The position numbers and the translations under genes are program-made. This document shows positions 1 through 9,192 of a DNA stretch of 64,000 nt, piece by piece. How positions within the stretch are numbered: position 1 is the first letter of the stretch; each line of letters opens with the position of its first letter. The notes beneath the pieces were generated by a model. It did no database searches, had not been told where the DNA came from, and saw only the letters and a list, made by a program, of their open reading frames with translations. Source of the DNA: Algoriphagus vanfongensis DSM 17529 (GTDB lineage: Bacteria; Bacteroidota; Bacteroidia; Cytophagales; Cyclobacteriaceae); contig NZ_AUBX01000010.1 of NCBI RefSeq assembly GCF_000429465.1, positions 186,001 to 250,000 of the forward strand. Direction: 5' to 3'.

Positions 1-333
1 TTCTTGATTTTGAAAAAAAGGATCAGTTTTAAACCTGGACTTAGCTCCACTTAGAAAAGCTAGCTTGCAAATTTCATCTGTCAAAGGCCCTTGATATAGA
101 TCTAGCTGAGCTTTTTGCTTACTCTCAGTAAGAGATTTCCAGAATACTAGTTTGGTATCGTGATGAACAATCAGGGAATTAGATCTTTTCACGATTTCGT
201 CAGAGAATAGATATAACAAGCGAAAGTCGCTTGCCTCAAGTAAGAATTTCTGCTCATCCCAACTATCATCTATTTTAGACTTGCCAACAGGATAGCCAAA
301 CAATTCTGAATCGAATGGTAAAGGAATAATCAA
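1..333 (-). CDS. GNAT-type acyltransferase, WecD-like (partial, C-terminus off window)
   Basis: An open frame runs from a TTG codon at 333 off the left edge. It begins IIPLPFDSELFGYPVGK and later carries LSGAKSRFKTDPFF. The PFDSELFGY opening and the SGxxSRFKxDP stretch are typical of WecD-like enzymes, which acylate 4-amino-4,6-dideoxyhexoses for surface glycans. The in-frame TAA sits directly before the TTG, so no longer start is possible; TTG is the only recognised start near the conserved region. The gene follows the glycosyltransferase stop by 10 bp and is probably in the same transcript. The family call rests on motifs I recall, and the acetyl-CoA binding part is outside the window. Confidence 0.6.
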   Translation of the reverse strand, partial: MIIPLPFDSELFGYPVGKSKIDDSWDEQKFLLEASDFRLLYLFSDEIVKRSNSLIVHHDTKLVFWKSLTESKQKAQLDLYQGPLTDEICKLAFLSGAKSRFKTDPFFQNQE

Positions 334-343
334 TTATTAATAG

Positions 344-1198
344 TTATGATCTTGCCAATTCTCGAAGTAGACTAAAAAAGTATCTCATTGAAAACAACAA
401 CCTGAAATGATAAGTCGCCACCATCCAGTATTTTAAAGCAATCTTTACTCTAGTTTTCTTTGAAACTTTAGATTTATATTTATTCACAGGCAATCCCAAT
501 ACCACTTGGAAAAGTATCAGTTCAGACTCTACTATTTTCTTCTTCTCCTGAAACCTTGATGTAATAGAGTTATTATGAATCAAATAGCCAAAACTTACTT
601 TGTCGATACAACCCCATTTTGAATGATTTAGCACAACACGAAAAAACAATTCCCATTCTTGATGTCTCTGGAGTTTTACATTGAATAAACCCGACTCTTC
701 CATCACTGCCCGACGAAAAAGAGGCCCAGAAGAAAAAAAAAGAATCTTAAATTTTAGATAATCTTCTATAGGATCATCTGAATAAAAGTTTTGACCAAAC
801 TTGTCATTTCCTTCAAAATTTTCATCAAAAATCAATTCCCCTTTTGATACCACAAATGGAACCTCCTCGTGAGATTCTAAGTATTCAACTTTATCCTTTA
901 GATACCATGGATACATGATATCATCACTATCAAACCATTGAATAAAATCTCCCTTAGAATAGGAGAAAGCTAGATTTCGGCAGTAATTAGCTCCCTTGGG
1001 GGTCGAGTCAGGCCTCCTAAATATCTTAAATCTCTCATCCCGCTTTTGGTAAGTCTGAAGTATTTCATAAGAATTATCAGTACTATGGTCATCTACAACA
1101 ATACACTCCCAGTCTTCATATTCCTGTGCTAGAACTGAATCTAAAGTCTGTACTAGGAATTTAGACTTATTGAAATTGGGAATTAGAATAGAGATCAA
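344..1198 (-). CDS. Family 2 (GT-A) glycosyltransferase
   Basis: This is a 284-residue protein. It opens with MISILIPNFN, has VVDDHSTD at 34-41 for nucleotide binding and WFDSDD at 88-93, the metal-binding DXD-type motif of inverting GT-A enzymes. It should transfer a sugar from a nucleotide sugar onto a growing glycan at the inner face of the membrane. The C-terminal half is basic and aromatic, which would suit membrane association; no clear transmembrane segment is present. It lies 10 bp before a WecD-like acyltransferase gene, so an O-antigen or exopolysaccharide cluster probably continues past the left edge. The sugar and acceptor cannot be told from sequence. Confidence 0.88.
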   Translation of the reverse strand: MISILIPNFNKSKFLVQTLDSVLAQEYEDWECIVVDDHSTDNSYEILQTYQKRDERFKIFRRPDSTPKGANYCRNLAFSYSKGDFIQWFDSDDIMYPWYLKDKVEYLESHEEVPFVVSKGELIFDENFEGNDKFGQNFYSDDPIEDYLKFKILFFSSGPLFRRAVMEESGLFNVKLQRHQEWELFFRVVLNHSKWGCIDKVSFGYLIHNNSITSRFQEKKKIVESELILFQVVLGLPVNKYKSKVSKKTRVKIALKYWMVATYHFRLLFSMRYFFSLLRELARS

Positions 1199-1549
1199 AA
1201 TTTATGAATCTAAAATGAAAATGAAAGCTAATATATAATGGTTGCTGCTTAGTGAGACCGCTTGGGATTTTTTCAAAAGATATGAGCCGCATAACAAATG
1301 GCTGCTCTCTAAAAGCAAGCTCAATCAGTAAGCGAAACCTCCTTAATAAAGTATCCTAAATAGTCTCATCTAAGAAGAAATGAAGACGGAATCTTATAAA
1401 TCATTCATCCAATGAAATATATTTTAAATGAAGGAGTGATTGATTTTTTCTTTCTAAAAGAAACAAAATAGCGTTTCATTGCTAATTTTTCATTTATAAC
1501 GCAAAACCTTTCTACTAGCTTGAAAATGGAATTTATATAAAACGTCTGA
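1199..1549. other. AT-rich gap between regulator and glycosyltransferase
   Basis: This 351-bp spacer lies between the winged-helix regulator and the glycosyltransferase, both on the minus strand. It is visibly AT-rich. I see no convincing terminator, RNA gene or conserved ORF; the only small minus-strand frame is about 24 codons with no supporting features. A promoter or leader for the polysaccharide genes is plausible from position alone. Confidence 0.4.
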
Positions 1550-2056
1550 CTATCTTCCATAGATTAAAATTCCAACAATCGTTCCCGGATCATCACTCAA
1601 AATTGAAACTGACACTTTCCGATTGAGCTTTTCGTAAGTTTTATCTTTGATAAATTCCAGATACTCCGTGTCGAGATCTTGTCCGATCAGAACCATCTCC
1701 ACAGTCCCAGAGTCAACACCTTTGGCATAATCGCCTACAATATAGGCTCGCTCCACATTTCCCATTCGCTTCACGATTCGCTCCATCAGTTCATCTAAAC
1801 CAAGAAATTTAGATACCATGTTTTTGATCTCGTTGAAAAATGGATGTGAGTGATTGGCACGATACACTTTTGTCTTCCCTTCATCCTCAGCTGTTAGTAA
1901 TCCTGCTTCAGTGAGACGATTGAGTTCCACCCTTACTGAATTGGTTGATTCCTCAAACTCCTTTGCCAAGGAACGCAAGTACCCGGAATTTTGATGAGAA
2001 AAAAACTTCAGAAGAAGTTTAATTCGTGTTTTGGATGTGACGAGAGATTCGAGCAA
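1550..2056 (-). CDS. Winged-helix regulator with degenerate nucleotidyltransferase-like domain
   Basis: This is a 168-residue protein. Residues 1-75 form an ArsR/MarR-type winged helix, with the recognition region around SLAKEFEESTNSVRVELN (29-46) and a basic wing at KTKVYRANHS (61-70). Residues 100-165 resemble a minimal nucleotidyltransferase fold (VGDYAKGVDSGTVEMVLIG, 107-125), but the usual GS and DxD catalytic residues are replaced, so it probably binds rather than catalyses. Proteins of this build are common at the head of capsule and exopolysaccharide loci in Cytophagales. The gene precedes a glycosyltransferase on the same strand, which fits that role. The target and ligand are unknown. 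Confidence 0.75.
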   Translation of the reverse strand: MLESLVTSKTRIKLLLKFFSHQNSGYLRSLAKEFEESTNSVRVELNRLTEAGLLTAEDEGKTKVYRANHSHPFFNEIKNMVSKFLGLDELMERIVKRMGNVERAYIVGDYAKGVDSGTVEMVLIGQDLDTEYLEFIKDKTYEKLNRKVSVSILSDDPGTIVGILIYGR

Positions 2057-2504
2057 AAAAGATTAAAATTTGAAGTAGAAAATGAGATTGTTAAAAGTGA
2101 AGTTGACTAAATAGCACTCTTTCGATACTAAGGTCAATGCTGAGCACTCTGGCTGAATATTTATTATATGAATGTCTCCAATATTGATCATTCGCACATT
2201 TGTCAGGCTACTTGAGTTATAGAAGCACTTTTCTTTTCTAGCCGAAGAGAGCTTCGCCCGATCACTCCCATCAGGAACTAGCGGACAGAGTAAAAAAATT
2301 ACTCAGCAGCAAATTAAATTTTGAAAGGCACATTTACAAGGATGGAGGAATGCTGAGGAATCAGTTTCTCGATCGATGACTAGCTTTTATTTTTTTGAAA
2401 TATTCCGTTTTAGAATCAAAACTTTCAAAAAATCCCAACCCTGTAAAATTCAACAAATAAGTAGAAAAATTAAATTTTGTGGAAAACTTCTCCAGAGCCC
2501 TACC

Positions 2505-2534
2505 AAAAAATACCCTGTACTGGGTATTTTTTTT
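2505..2534. terminator. Bidirectional intrinsic terminator
   Basis: The arms AAAAAATACCC (2505-2515) and GGGTATTTTTT (2522-2532) pair around a 6-nt loop, with a T-run on one side and an A-run on the other. It could therefore stop transcription in either direction. Confidence 0.65.
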
Positions 2535-2670
2535 TCATTAGGCCAAACTACCTTTGAAATAGGGTGATTAAGCAGCTTTTCTCATAGCTTTTCCTAGAAC
2601 ATCATTAAGGGATTTTTTTCCACATTTTTTTACCCCTTAAACCTTATTGTAATTAAAGGTTAATTCAAAG

Positions 2671-2697
2671 ACCCTTCCACTAGGAAGGGTTTTTGTG
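2671..2697 (+). terminator. Intrinsic terminator on the plus strand
   Basis: A perfect 8-bp stem ACCCTTCC / GGAAGGGT closes a 4-nt loop at 2671-2690 and is followed by TTTTGTGTTTT on the plus strand. No plus-strand gene lies upstream in the window, so the transcript it ends, if any, is unannotated. Confidence 0.6.
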
Positions 2698-2708
2698 TTT
2701 TATGGCAA

Positions 2709-2743
2709 GAAAAAAACCACCCCGCAACGCTGCAGGATGGTTT
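2709..2743 (-). terminator. Intrinsic terminator of the RND efflux operon
   Basis: On the minus strand AACCATCC pairs with GGGGTGGTT across an 11-nt loop (with one G-T pair) and is followed by a run of T. It lies about 70 bp past the stop codon of the outer-membrane factor gene. Confidence 0.7.
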
Positions 2744-2811
2744 CTGGTCACACACTCATCAATCCGCCCGTGAAACACGGGTTAGGGTACTCATTCAACC
2801 TTCATTTATCT

Positions 2812-4242
2812 TTAATTCCAGCCTCCACCGAGAGCCTGGTACATGTCCACCATGGCATTCATCTGTTGCTTTTTGGTTTCGATCAGCTCCATTCTCGATT
2901 CGAGAGCTTCACGCTGAGTCAAAAGGACCTCCATATAATCTGCTCTTGCAGAGCTAAATAGATTATTGGAAATGGTAATCGACTGAGTCAAGGCTTCTAC
3001 TTGCTTGGATTTCAAGGCAAAGCTTTCTTGGAGATTATCGATTTTGGATAGTTGATTGGCTACTTCTATATAGCCATTGAGAATGGATTTTTCATAATCA
3101 TACACAGCAGCAACTTGTCTCGCATTGGCTGCCTGCAGATTGGCCTTGATCGCATTTCTATTGACCAAAGGAGCTACTAGATCCCCTGCCAGATTGAATA
3201 TCAAGGACTCAGGAGTAGTCACCAAATAGCGTGGGTTGAAAGCTTGATACCCTATCCCGCCTACAATTCTGAAAGCAGGATAAAACTCAGCTCTTGCCAC
3301 TTTGATATCTAGCTTGGATGCTTCCAATGCCAGCTCAGCTTGCCGAATATCCGGTCGATTGGCAAGTAGCTGGGAAGGAACCCCTTCTTCAATCAATTTT
3401 GGCATCAAATCTGGAAATGCAGCTGAGCTTCTGACGATGGGTTGTGGGTATCGGCCCAACATGAAATTGATTCTATTCTCAGTTTCCACGATCTCTTGAT
3501 TGAGTTCGTAGATGAGACTTTGATTTTTGGCTACTTCCGCTTCGAACCGCTTCACAGCAAGTTCTGTCACTTTCGCAGCCTCTTTCTGCATTTTGACTAC
3601 TTCAAGGGCATTTTTTTGGATCTGTATGTTCTGCTTTAGAATGGCCAATTGATTGTCCAAGGCCAATAGCTCAAAATAGGAATTGGCTATCTCTGCGACG
3701 ATTTGCGTAACTAGGAAATTCTTCCCTTCCACTGTTGACAAGTAATTCATCACAGCGGATTTCTTCGAATTCCTCAGCTTTTTCCAGACATCAAGCTCCC
3801 ATGAAGCAGATAGACCAAAAGTCACATCCCCTAATGGCTCCGGAAACTCCCGGCCTTCCATAATTTCATGGTTAGACTCCACTACTCCTTCACGGGTATA
3901 GCGCCCTACTTTATCAATTCCTCCACCTGCGCCGATCGACACAAAAGGAAGATATTCACCCTTACGGGCCTTGATCTCAGTAGATGACTCCAGCACTTCT
4001 TGTAAGAAGATATTTAATTCCTGATTTCTCACCAATGCCGTATCTACCAAAGCTTTGAGATTGGGATCATTGAAAAACTCCGACCAGCTGATTTCCGCTG
4101 AATTGGTAGAATCAGAAGAGCCTTGATAAGTATCAGGAACAGTCCTATTTTCTTGTTTGAGGGCCTGCGTAGGAGCGCAAGAATTAAGCATTCCTACCAC
4201 CAAAAGCGACCCTGCTATCGTTATTATTGATCTTTTAAGCAT
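2812..4242 (-). CDS. Outer-membrane factor lipoprotein of RND efflux pump (OprM/NodT family)
   Basis: This 476-residue protein is the outer-membrane channel of a tripartite pump. A lipoprotein signal ends at LNSC with Cys22. Two outer-membrane efflux repeats follow, with the long heptad-rich helices expected of TolC-like tunnels (for example around residues 190-260 and 390-460), and the family-typical LLANRPDIRQAE near residue 290. The start codon overlaps the end of the RND permease gene by 8 bp, so translation is probably coupled. It is the last gene of the adaptor-permease-channel operon and is followed by a strong terminator. The drug or metabolite exported cannot be inferred from this subunit. 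Confidence 0.95.
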   Translation of the reverse strand: MLKRSIITIAGSLLVVGMLNSCAPTQALKQENRTVPDTYQGSSDSTNSAEISWSEFFNDPNLKALVDTALVRNQELNIFLQEVLESSTEIKARKGEYLPFVSIGAGGGIDKVGRYTREGVVESNHEIMEGREFPEPLGDVTFGLSASWELDVWKKLRNSKKSAVMNYLSTVEGKNFLVTQIVAEIANSYFELLALDNQLAILKQNIQIQKNALEVVKMQKEAAKVTELAVKRFEAEVAKNQSLIYELNQEIVETENRINFMLGRYPQPIVRSSAAFPDLMPKLIEEGVPSQLLANRPDIRQAELALEASKLDIKVARAEFYPAFRIVGGIGYQAFNPRYLVTTPESLIFNLAGDLVAPLVNRNAIKANLQAANARQVAAVYDYEKSILNGYIEVANQLSKIDNLQESFALKSKQVEALTQSITISNNLFSSARADYMEVLLTQREALESRMELIETKKQQMNAMVDMYQALGGGWN

Positions 4243-7200
4243 GTTGTTCTTCTGTTAGCGGTGCAAAATCCTCATCCTTGATCATCTTTCGTCCTTTGGC
4301 GAGATGAGCGAAAATATAGTAAAGCCCAGGTACGATGATCACTCCGAAAATGGTTCCAAATAGCATCCCTCCAAGAGCAGAAGAACCGATTGTACGATTG
4401 CCCACTGCACCAGGACCAGTCGCTATCACAAGAGGAATAAGACCTGCGATGAAAGCAAATGATGTCATTAAAATCGGTCGGAATCTCACTTTGGCACCCT
4501 CGACCGCTGCATCAAAGATGCTCGAGCCTTGCAGTTGCTTTTGAACCGCAAATTCTACGATCAAGATGGCGTTTTTACCCAAAAGCCCAACCAACATAAT
4601 CAAACCAATCTGGGCGTAAATATCATTGGCAAGCCCCATCACTTTGAGCAAAAGGAATGAACCAAACACCCCGGCAGGCAGTGAACAGACCACTGCAAGC
4701 GGTATGATAAAGCTCTCATATTGAGCGGCCAATACCAGATATACAAAAACCAGTACTACGATGAAGATATACACAGCCTCATTCCCTCTTCGGGCTTCAT
4801 CATAGGAAAGTCCCTCCCAGGCAATATCATAGCCATTCGGCAATGTTTCTGCTGCCACTTCTTTGATCGCATTGATCGCATCCCCGGAAGTAAAGCCGGG
4901 CGCAGGCACCCCTTTGATTGAGGAGGAAGTATAGAGATTGAATCGAGTGATCTCATTCGGTCCCTGTGTTTTTTCCATTCGCATGAATGAAGAGTAAGGA
5001 ACCATCTCACCTTCTTCATTTTTGATGAATAGGTTGAGAATATCACTTGGAAGCTTTCTGTATTCCGGAGCAGCTTGGGTGTATACTTTGAAGAAGTTAC
5101 CGAAGCGAATGAAACCTTGCTCGTAGGTACTACCGATCAATACATCGAGATTCTCCATGGCTTTTCCGATGGAAACTCCCTTCTGCATGGCCAGTTCATT
5201 GTCAATAATCAACTCATACTGAGGATAATTAGCCGCAAAGAAAGTGAACAAGCCCGAAAGCTCAGGTCGCTTTTTCAGCGCTTCCATAAACTCAGCATTG
5301 ACCTGATCAAATTCCTGGTAATCTACCGTGGCATTTTTGTCCAACATCCGCAGGGAAAAACCATCAGAAGACCCGTATCCCGGAACAGCCGGTGGCTCAA
5401 AAAACTCAATGACAGCTCCCATGTTATGGGTTTTTTCTTCGAGTTCTTCGATGATATCATGAACTGAATTCTGCCGTTCCGACCAGTCTTTTAAGTTGAT
5501 CAGACAGGTACCTGCATTAGAGCCACGTCCTTCTGTCAAGATTTCATATCCTGCCAAAGAAGAGACAGATTGGATTCCTTCGACTTCCTCAGCAATCGCC
5601 TGCAATTGTCTGGAAACTTCATTGGTTCGTTCCAAAGTAGATCCCGGAGGCGTCTGAATAATCGCATAGATCTGTCCCTGATCCTCATTGGGGATAAAGC
5701 CTGTCGGAAGACTTTCATTGACAAAAACTATCCCGAGTGCAAAAGCTCCCAAAATAGCCCATGTCACCACTCTCCTATTGACAATGACAGTCAAGAGACT
5801 AGCATAGCGACCAGTCAGCCTTTCAAACTGCACATTGAACCAGTCAATAAATCGGTCTACCGGAGTTTTCTTTTTCTTTTTGCCATGGTTATTCTTCAGA
5901 ATCATCGCGCAAAGCACCGGAGTCAAAGTCAAGGCCACTACACCCGATAATACAATAGCACTGGCCATAGTAATCGAAAACTGCCTGTAAAACACTCCTA
6001 CTGGCCCTGTCATAAATGCCACTGGTACAAACACTGCTGTCATGATCAAGGTGATCGCGATGATTGCTCCGCTGATTTCTCCCAAGACTTCTTTCACTGC
6101 TTTGTAAGGAGAAAGGTGTTTTTCTTCCATCTTGGCATGGACTGCTTCTACCACCACAATCGCATCATCGACCACGATACCAATCGCAAGTACCAATGCA
6201 AAAAGTGTAATCAAATTGATCGTGAGACCAAAAAGCTGCATAAACATAAATGCTCCGATCAGCGAAACCGGTACGGCTATCGCAGGGATCAATGTCGATC
6301 TCCAGTCTCCCAAAAACAAGAAAACCACAATTGCCACCAAGACAAATGCTTCGAATAAGGTATGTAGGACCTTGTCAATAGAAGCGTCGACAAATTTGGA
6401 CACATCATAGTTGATCTCATAGCTCATACCAGGAGGAAAAGTATGCTCCATCTCTTCGAGTTTCACTTTCACTTCCTCGATAACCTTGGATGCATTGGAG
6501 CCAAAATTCTGCTTGAGGACGATGGAAGCCGCTGGATAGCCGTCTTTATTGGAATAGATATCGAAAAACTCACTTCCCAACTCTACCTCAGCGATATCTT
6601 TCAGCTTCAGGATTTCACCTTCGGCATTGGCTCTGATGATAATATTTTCATATTCCTCCGGCTTATTAAATCGTCCCTGATACGTAAGCACATACTCCAG
6701 AGATTGGGCTGTTTTGCCTGAGGCTTGGCCGAGTCGACCTGGTCTCCCGATCACACTTTGCTCATCTATCGCTTCCAATACTTCCTCAGAAGATATGTTA
6801 TACGCTCTCATGCGGTCTGGCTTGAGCCAAACACGCATTGCATACTGCCTACTTCCTAGAATCTGAGCACGCCCCATCCCACTAATCCGCTGCAATTCCG
6901 GCAAAATGTGAACTTTCGCATAGTTATAAAGGAACTTCTCATCCGCATTTTTATCCGTACTGAACAGGTTGACGTACATCAACATACTCGGCTGGATCGG
7001 CGTGATGATGACCCCCTCCCGCTGGACGAGCGGAGGCAGATTATTCATGACCTGATCCACGCGTGTTTTGACATTGACTACAGCTGCATTGGGGTCAGTG
7101 CCAGGTTCGAAGACGATCTGAATCGTCGCCTCCCCTGCTGAGGTGGCATCTGAGATGATATACTGCATCCCTTGCACACCATTGATTGCTTGCTCTAGTG

Positions 7201-7390
7201 GGATCAGAGTAGACTTGACTAAAACGTCTGCACTGGATCCAGGATAAGCCACGAAAATATTGACACGAGGGGGAGCGATCTGAGGAAACTGAGAAATCGG
7301 TCTCGTCGTGATTGCCAATATCCCCAAGAAGATAATAGCCAAAGAAATAGCTATGGCCAATACTGGCCGTTGAATGAATTTCTTAAACAT
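4235..7390 (-). CDS. RND multidrug efflux permease (HAE1, AcrB/MexB-like)
   Basis: This is a 1051-residue inner-membrane proton/drug antiporter of normal family length. It opens with MFKKFIQRPVLA, the usual N-terminal helix start. TM4 carries GIVVDDAIVV with Asp408 and Asp409, matching the proton-relay pair of AcrB. TM10 carries LLGKNAILIVEFA with the relay Lys. Two large periplasmic loops hold the porter domains, with FIPNEDQGQIYAIIQTPPGS marking the start of the second. It should form a trimer and work with the adaptor 24 bp upstream and the outer-membrane factor overlapping downstream. Hydrophobic and amphipathic compounds are typical HAE1 substrates; no local regulator points to a specific one. 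Confidence 0.97.
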   Translation of the reverse strand: MFKKFIQRPVLAIAISLAIIFLGILAITTRPISQFPQIAPPRVNIFVAYPGSSADVLVKSTLIPLEQAINGVQGMQYIISDATSAGEATIQIVFEPGTDPNAAVVNVKTRVDQVMNNLPPLVQREGVIITPIQPSMLMYVNLFSTDKNADEKFLYNYAKVHILPELQRISGMGRAQILGSRQYAMRVWLKPDRMRAYNISSEEVLEAIDEQSVIGRPGRLGQASGKTAQSLEYVLTYQGRFNKPEEYENIIIRANAEGEILKLKDIAEVELGSEFFDIYSNKDGYPAASIVLKQNFGSNASKVIEEVKVKLEEMEHTFPPGMSYEINYDVSKFVDASIDKVLHTLFEAFVLVAIVVFLFLGDWRSTLIPAIAVPVSLIGAFMFMQLFGLTINLITLFALVLAIGIVVDDAIVVVEAVHAKMEEKHLSPYKAVKEVLGEISGAIIAITLIMTAVFVPVAFMTGPVGVFYRQFSITMASAIVLSGVVALTLTPVLCAMILKNNHGKKKKKTPVDRFIDWFNVQFERLTGRYASLLTVIVNRRVVTWAILGAFALGIVFVNESLPTGFIPNEDQGQIYAIIQTPPGSTLERTNEVSRQLQAIAEEVEGIQSVSSLAGYEILTEGRGSNAGTCLINLKDWSERQNSVHDIIEELEEKTHNMGAVIEFFEPPAVPGYGSSDGFSLRMLDKNATVDYQEFDQVNAEFMEALKKRPELSGLFTFFAANYPQYELIIDNELAMQKGVSIGKAMENLDVLIGSTYEQGFIRFGNFFKVYTQAAPEYRKLPSDILNLFIKNEEGEMVPYSSFMRMEKTQGPNEITRFNLYTSSSIKGVPAPGFTSGDAINAIKEVAAETLPNGYDIAWEGLSYDEARRGNEAVYIFIVVLVFVYLVLAAQYESFIIPLAVVCSLPAGVFGSFLLLKVMGLANDIYAQIGLIMLVGLLGKNAILIVEFAVQKQLQGSSIFDAAVEGAKVRFRPILMTSFAFIAGLIPLVIATGPGAVGNRTIGSSALGGMLFGTIFGVIIVPGLYYIFAHLAKGRKMIKDEDFAPLTEEQHA

Positions 7391-7414
7391 CTTACTTGAT
7401 TTTAAAGGTTAACC

Positions 7415-8503
7415 TTATTCAGCGTGTAAGCCGTTTAATTCTTTCATTACCGCCTCGTGGGAGACTACGTCAAAATGGATTTTTTCACCATTGACTACTT
7501 TTCTCAATCCCTCTATCAGAATCTGGTCTGAGCTGGATATCCCTCCACTCACCAAGTACAAATGTGGAAGTTCTGCTACCACGGTGATTTCCCTAGACTG
7601 GATGACACCCTCCTCATCCACGAGGAAGACATACTTTTTATCCAAAATCTCAAATGTCGCCTTTTGTGGTATCAGCAGTGCATGTGGAAACTCAACCGGC
7701 ATTTTGATGTTTCCGGTCTCTCCGTGGCGCAAGATTCCTCTTTGATTGGGAAAAGTCGCCCGGAAGGCAATATTCCCTGTCTCATGATTGAAGTCAGATT
7801 CGATCGTCTCGATTTTTCCAGGATTATCAAAATCCTTTCTATTGGCCATTTGGAGATAGACTTCAGGAAGGCTATCCAAGGAAGCCGTGGAAATAAAATC
7901 AAGGTATTGTGCCTCAGGCACATTGAAATAGACCCAGACATTGCTGTTGTCAGACAAGGTGGTCAAGAGCTCCCCTTCGTCTAGCAAGCTTCCAAGACGG
8001 ACATGAAATCGTCCCATAATCCCATCAAAGGGCGCACGGATTTCTGTGAATCCCAAGTGGGCATTTGCTAGGGAAAGTTCGGCATTCGCCTTGTCAAGTT
8101 GAGCCTTGGCTAAGGCCAATTCATTGGCAGATACGATATTACTATCCGCCAGGCTTTTAGTATTCAAATATTCGATTTCGGCAAAGTTTGCTTCAGCTTT
8201 CGCTTTCTGCATCTCGGCCTCGTAGATGAGTGGCATGATGCGAAACATCAACTGACCCTTTTTGACCAACTGACCTTCATCCACGAAAATATTTTGCAGA
8301 TAGCCCTTCTCCATAGCGCGCAGTTCGATGTGCTGAATGGAGTGGATCTGACTGACATATTCCTCATAAACGAGGGTGTCCTTTTCGATAGGATGAGTCA
8401 CTTGATAAGTGGCCTGATGTTTTTCTGCATGATGCTTTTCCCCACAGCTGGTCACCGCATAGAGCAGAACCAGTCCTGTGAGAATCATGTGATAATTCTT
8501 CAT
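7415..8503 (-). CDS. RND periplasmic adaptor lipoprotein (AcrA/MexA family)
   Basis: This 362-residue membrane-fusion protein links the RND permease to the outer-membrane channel. Its lipoprotein signal ends at VTSC with Cys20. A barrel-sandwich (lipoyl-like) half at about 60-90 is followed by a helical hairpin (95-150), the second lipoyl half with TEIRAPFDGIMGR, and beta-barrel and membrane-proximal domains to the end. It is the first gene of the three-gene pump operon, 24 bp before the permease. A short hairpin AAGCCG-GA-CGGCTT lies upstream at 8540-8553. No dedicated repressor gene is adjacent. Confidence 0.95.
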   Translation of the reverse strand: MKNYHMILTGLVLLYAVTSCGEKHHAEKHQATYQVTHPIEKDTLVYEEYVSQIHSIQHIELRAMEKGYLQNIFVDEGQLVKKGQLMFRIMPLIYEAEMQKAKAEANFAEIEYLNTKSLADSNIVSANELALAKAQLDKANAELSLANAHLGFTEIRAPFDGIMGRFHVRLGSLLDEGELLTTLSDNSNVWVYFNVPEAQYLDFISTASLDSLPEVYLQMANRKDFDNPGKIETIESDFNHETGNIAFRATFPNQRGILRHGETGNIKMPVEFPHALLIPQKATFEILDKKYVFLVDEEGVIQSREITVVAELPHLYLVSGGISSSDQILIEGLRKVVNGEKIHFDVVSHEAVMKELNGLHAE

Positions 8504-8623
8504 AGGTGATTTTGATTCTTAACAGAAATGATTGTGGAAAAGCCGGACGGCTTCTTCCTGGTTATTTGGGCTGATGATTTGTAGAAAAAGGGGCTAGAAA
8601 TCCCCGGAAATCAGCAAAAAATC

Positions 8624-9046
8624 CTAAATAACAAAGACCTGCTTAAAAATATGAATCGGTACTGCATGAAAGGATGCAGCGGGAAAGTCAAAATAATTTT
8701 TGGACTTGGAGCTCAGTCCGTCAAATAAAACAGAAATCCAATCCTCAAAAAGAATAGCCCAATCCAAAGGCACTCTTTTGAGAGAAATAAAGTCTCGCTG
8801 CTTGTCCTCTTCTACTTCCCAGAAAATTTCTTGCTGAGGTGTATAATAGGTCTTGACGTAAGACTGAACAAAATCCAAAGAGGCATCTCCCAGCCCAGCT
8901 ATACTTCCATGATTCGAAGCAAACGATTGGGAAATGGTCTGATTTTCAACATCACAGGACAGGGATTTAGTCGAGGCAAATGCCGAAGCACTGACCGACA
9001 AACCTATCCAGGCGATAAAAAGTCGTAAAACCAGATTTTTGAACAT
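8624..9046 (-). CDS. Small secreted protein of unknown function
   Basis: I do not recognise this 140-residue protein. It opens with a signal peptide (about residues 1-24, ending ASAFAS). The mature part is acidic and aromatic in the middle, with two Trp in one short segment, and contains a single Cys. It is on the same strand as the efflux operon, 120 bp upstream of the adaptor start, so it may be cotranscribed with it. No repeats or membrane segments follow the signal. The frame is supported by the clear signal peptide and the ATG start; a spurious call remains possible. Confidence 0.55.
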   Translation of the reverse strand: MFKNLVLRLFIAWIGLSVSASAFASTKSLSCDVENQTISQSFASNHGSIAGLGDASLDFVQSYVKTYYTPQQEIFWEVEEDKQRDFISLKRVPLDWAILFEDWISVLFDGLSSKSKNYFDFPAASFHAVPIHIFKQVFVI

Positions 9047-9192
9047 AGCTCCAAATGTAGAATGAAAATTTTTCTACCAAAAGAAATGGAAAGTTTTTAT
9101 TTGGTTAAATCTCCTGAATTTCAGAAATACTTTTAGAATCTTCCTTTCAAGGATTATTAAGTGGGTTTCCAGAGCGGATAAAAGCTCCTATT

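Larger units (their letters stand above)
2057..2811. other. Long spacer with three terminator-like hairpins, no supported gene
   Basis: This spacer of 755 bp separates the regulator gene from the efflux operon. Both flanking genes are on the minus strand. I see no ORF with family support; short open frames here look like chance. It holds three terminator-like hairpins (listed separately) and a small hairpin CCCGTG-AAA-CACGGG at 2767-2781 without a U-tract. Two of the terminators would act on plus-strand transcripts, although no plus-strand gene is visible. Confidence 0.5.

Noticed and set aside
2767..2781. CCCGTG-AAA-CACGGG hairpin as a terminator
   Set aside because: No U-run follows on either strand; a proper terminator for the efflux operon lies 25 bp further on.
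2376..2961. Short plus-strand frames in the spacer before the efflux operon
   Set aside because: They cross terminator hairpins and the end of the outer-membrane factor gene, and show no motif.
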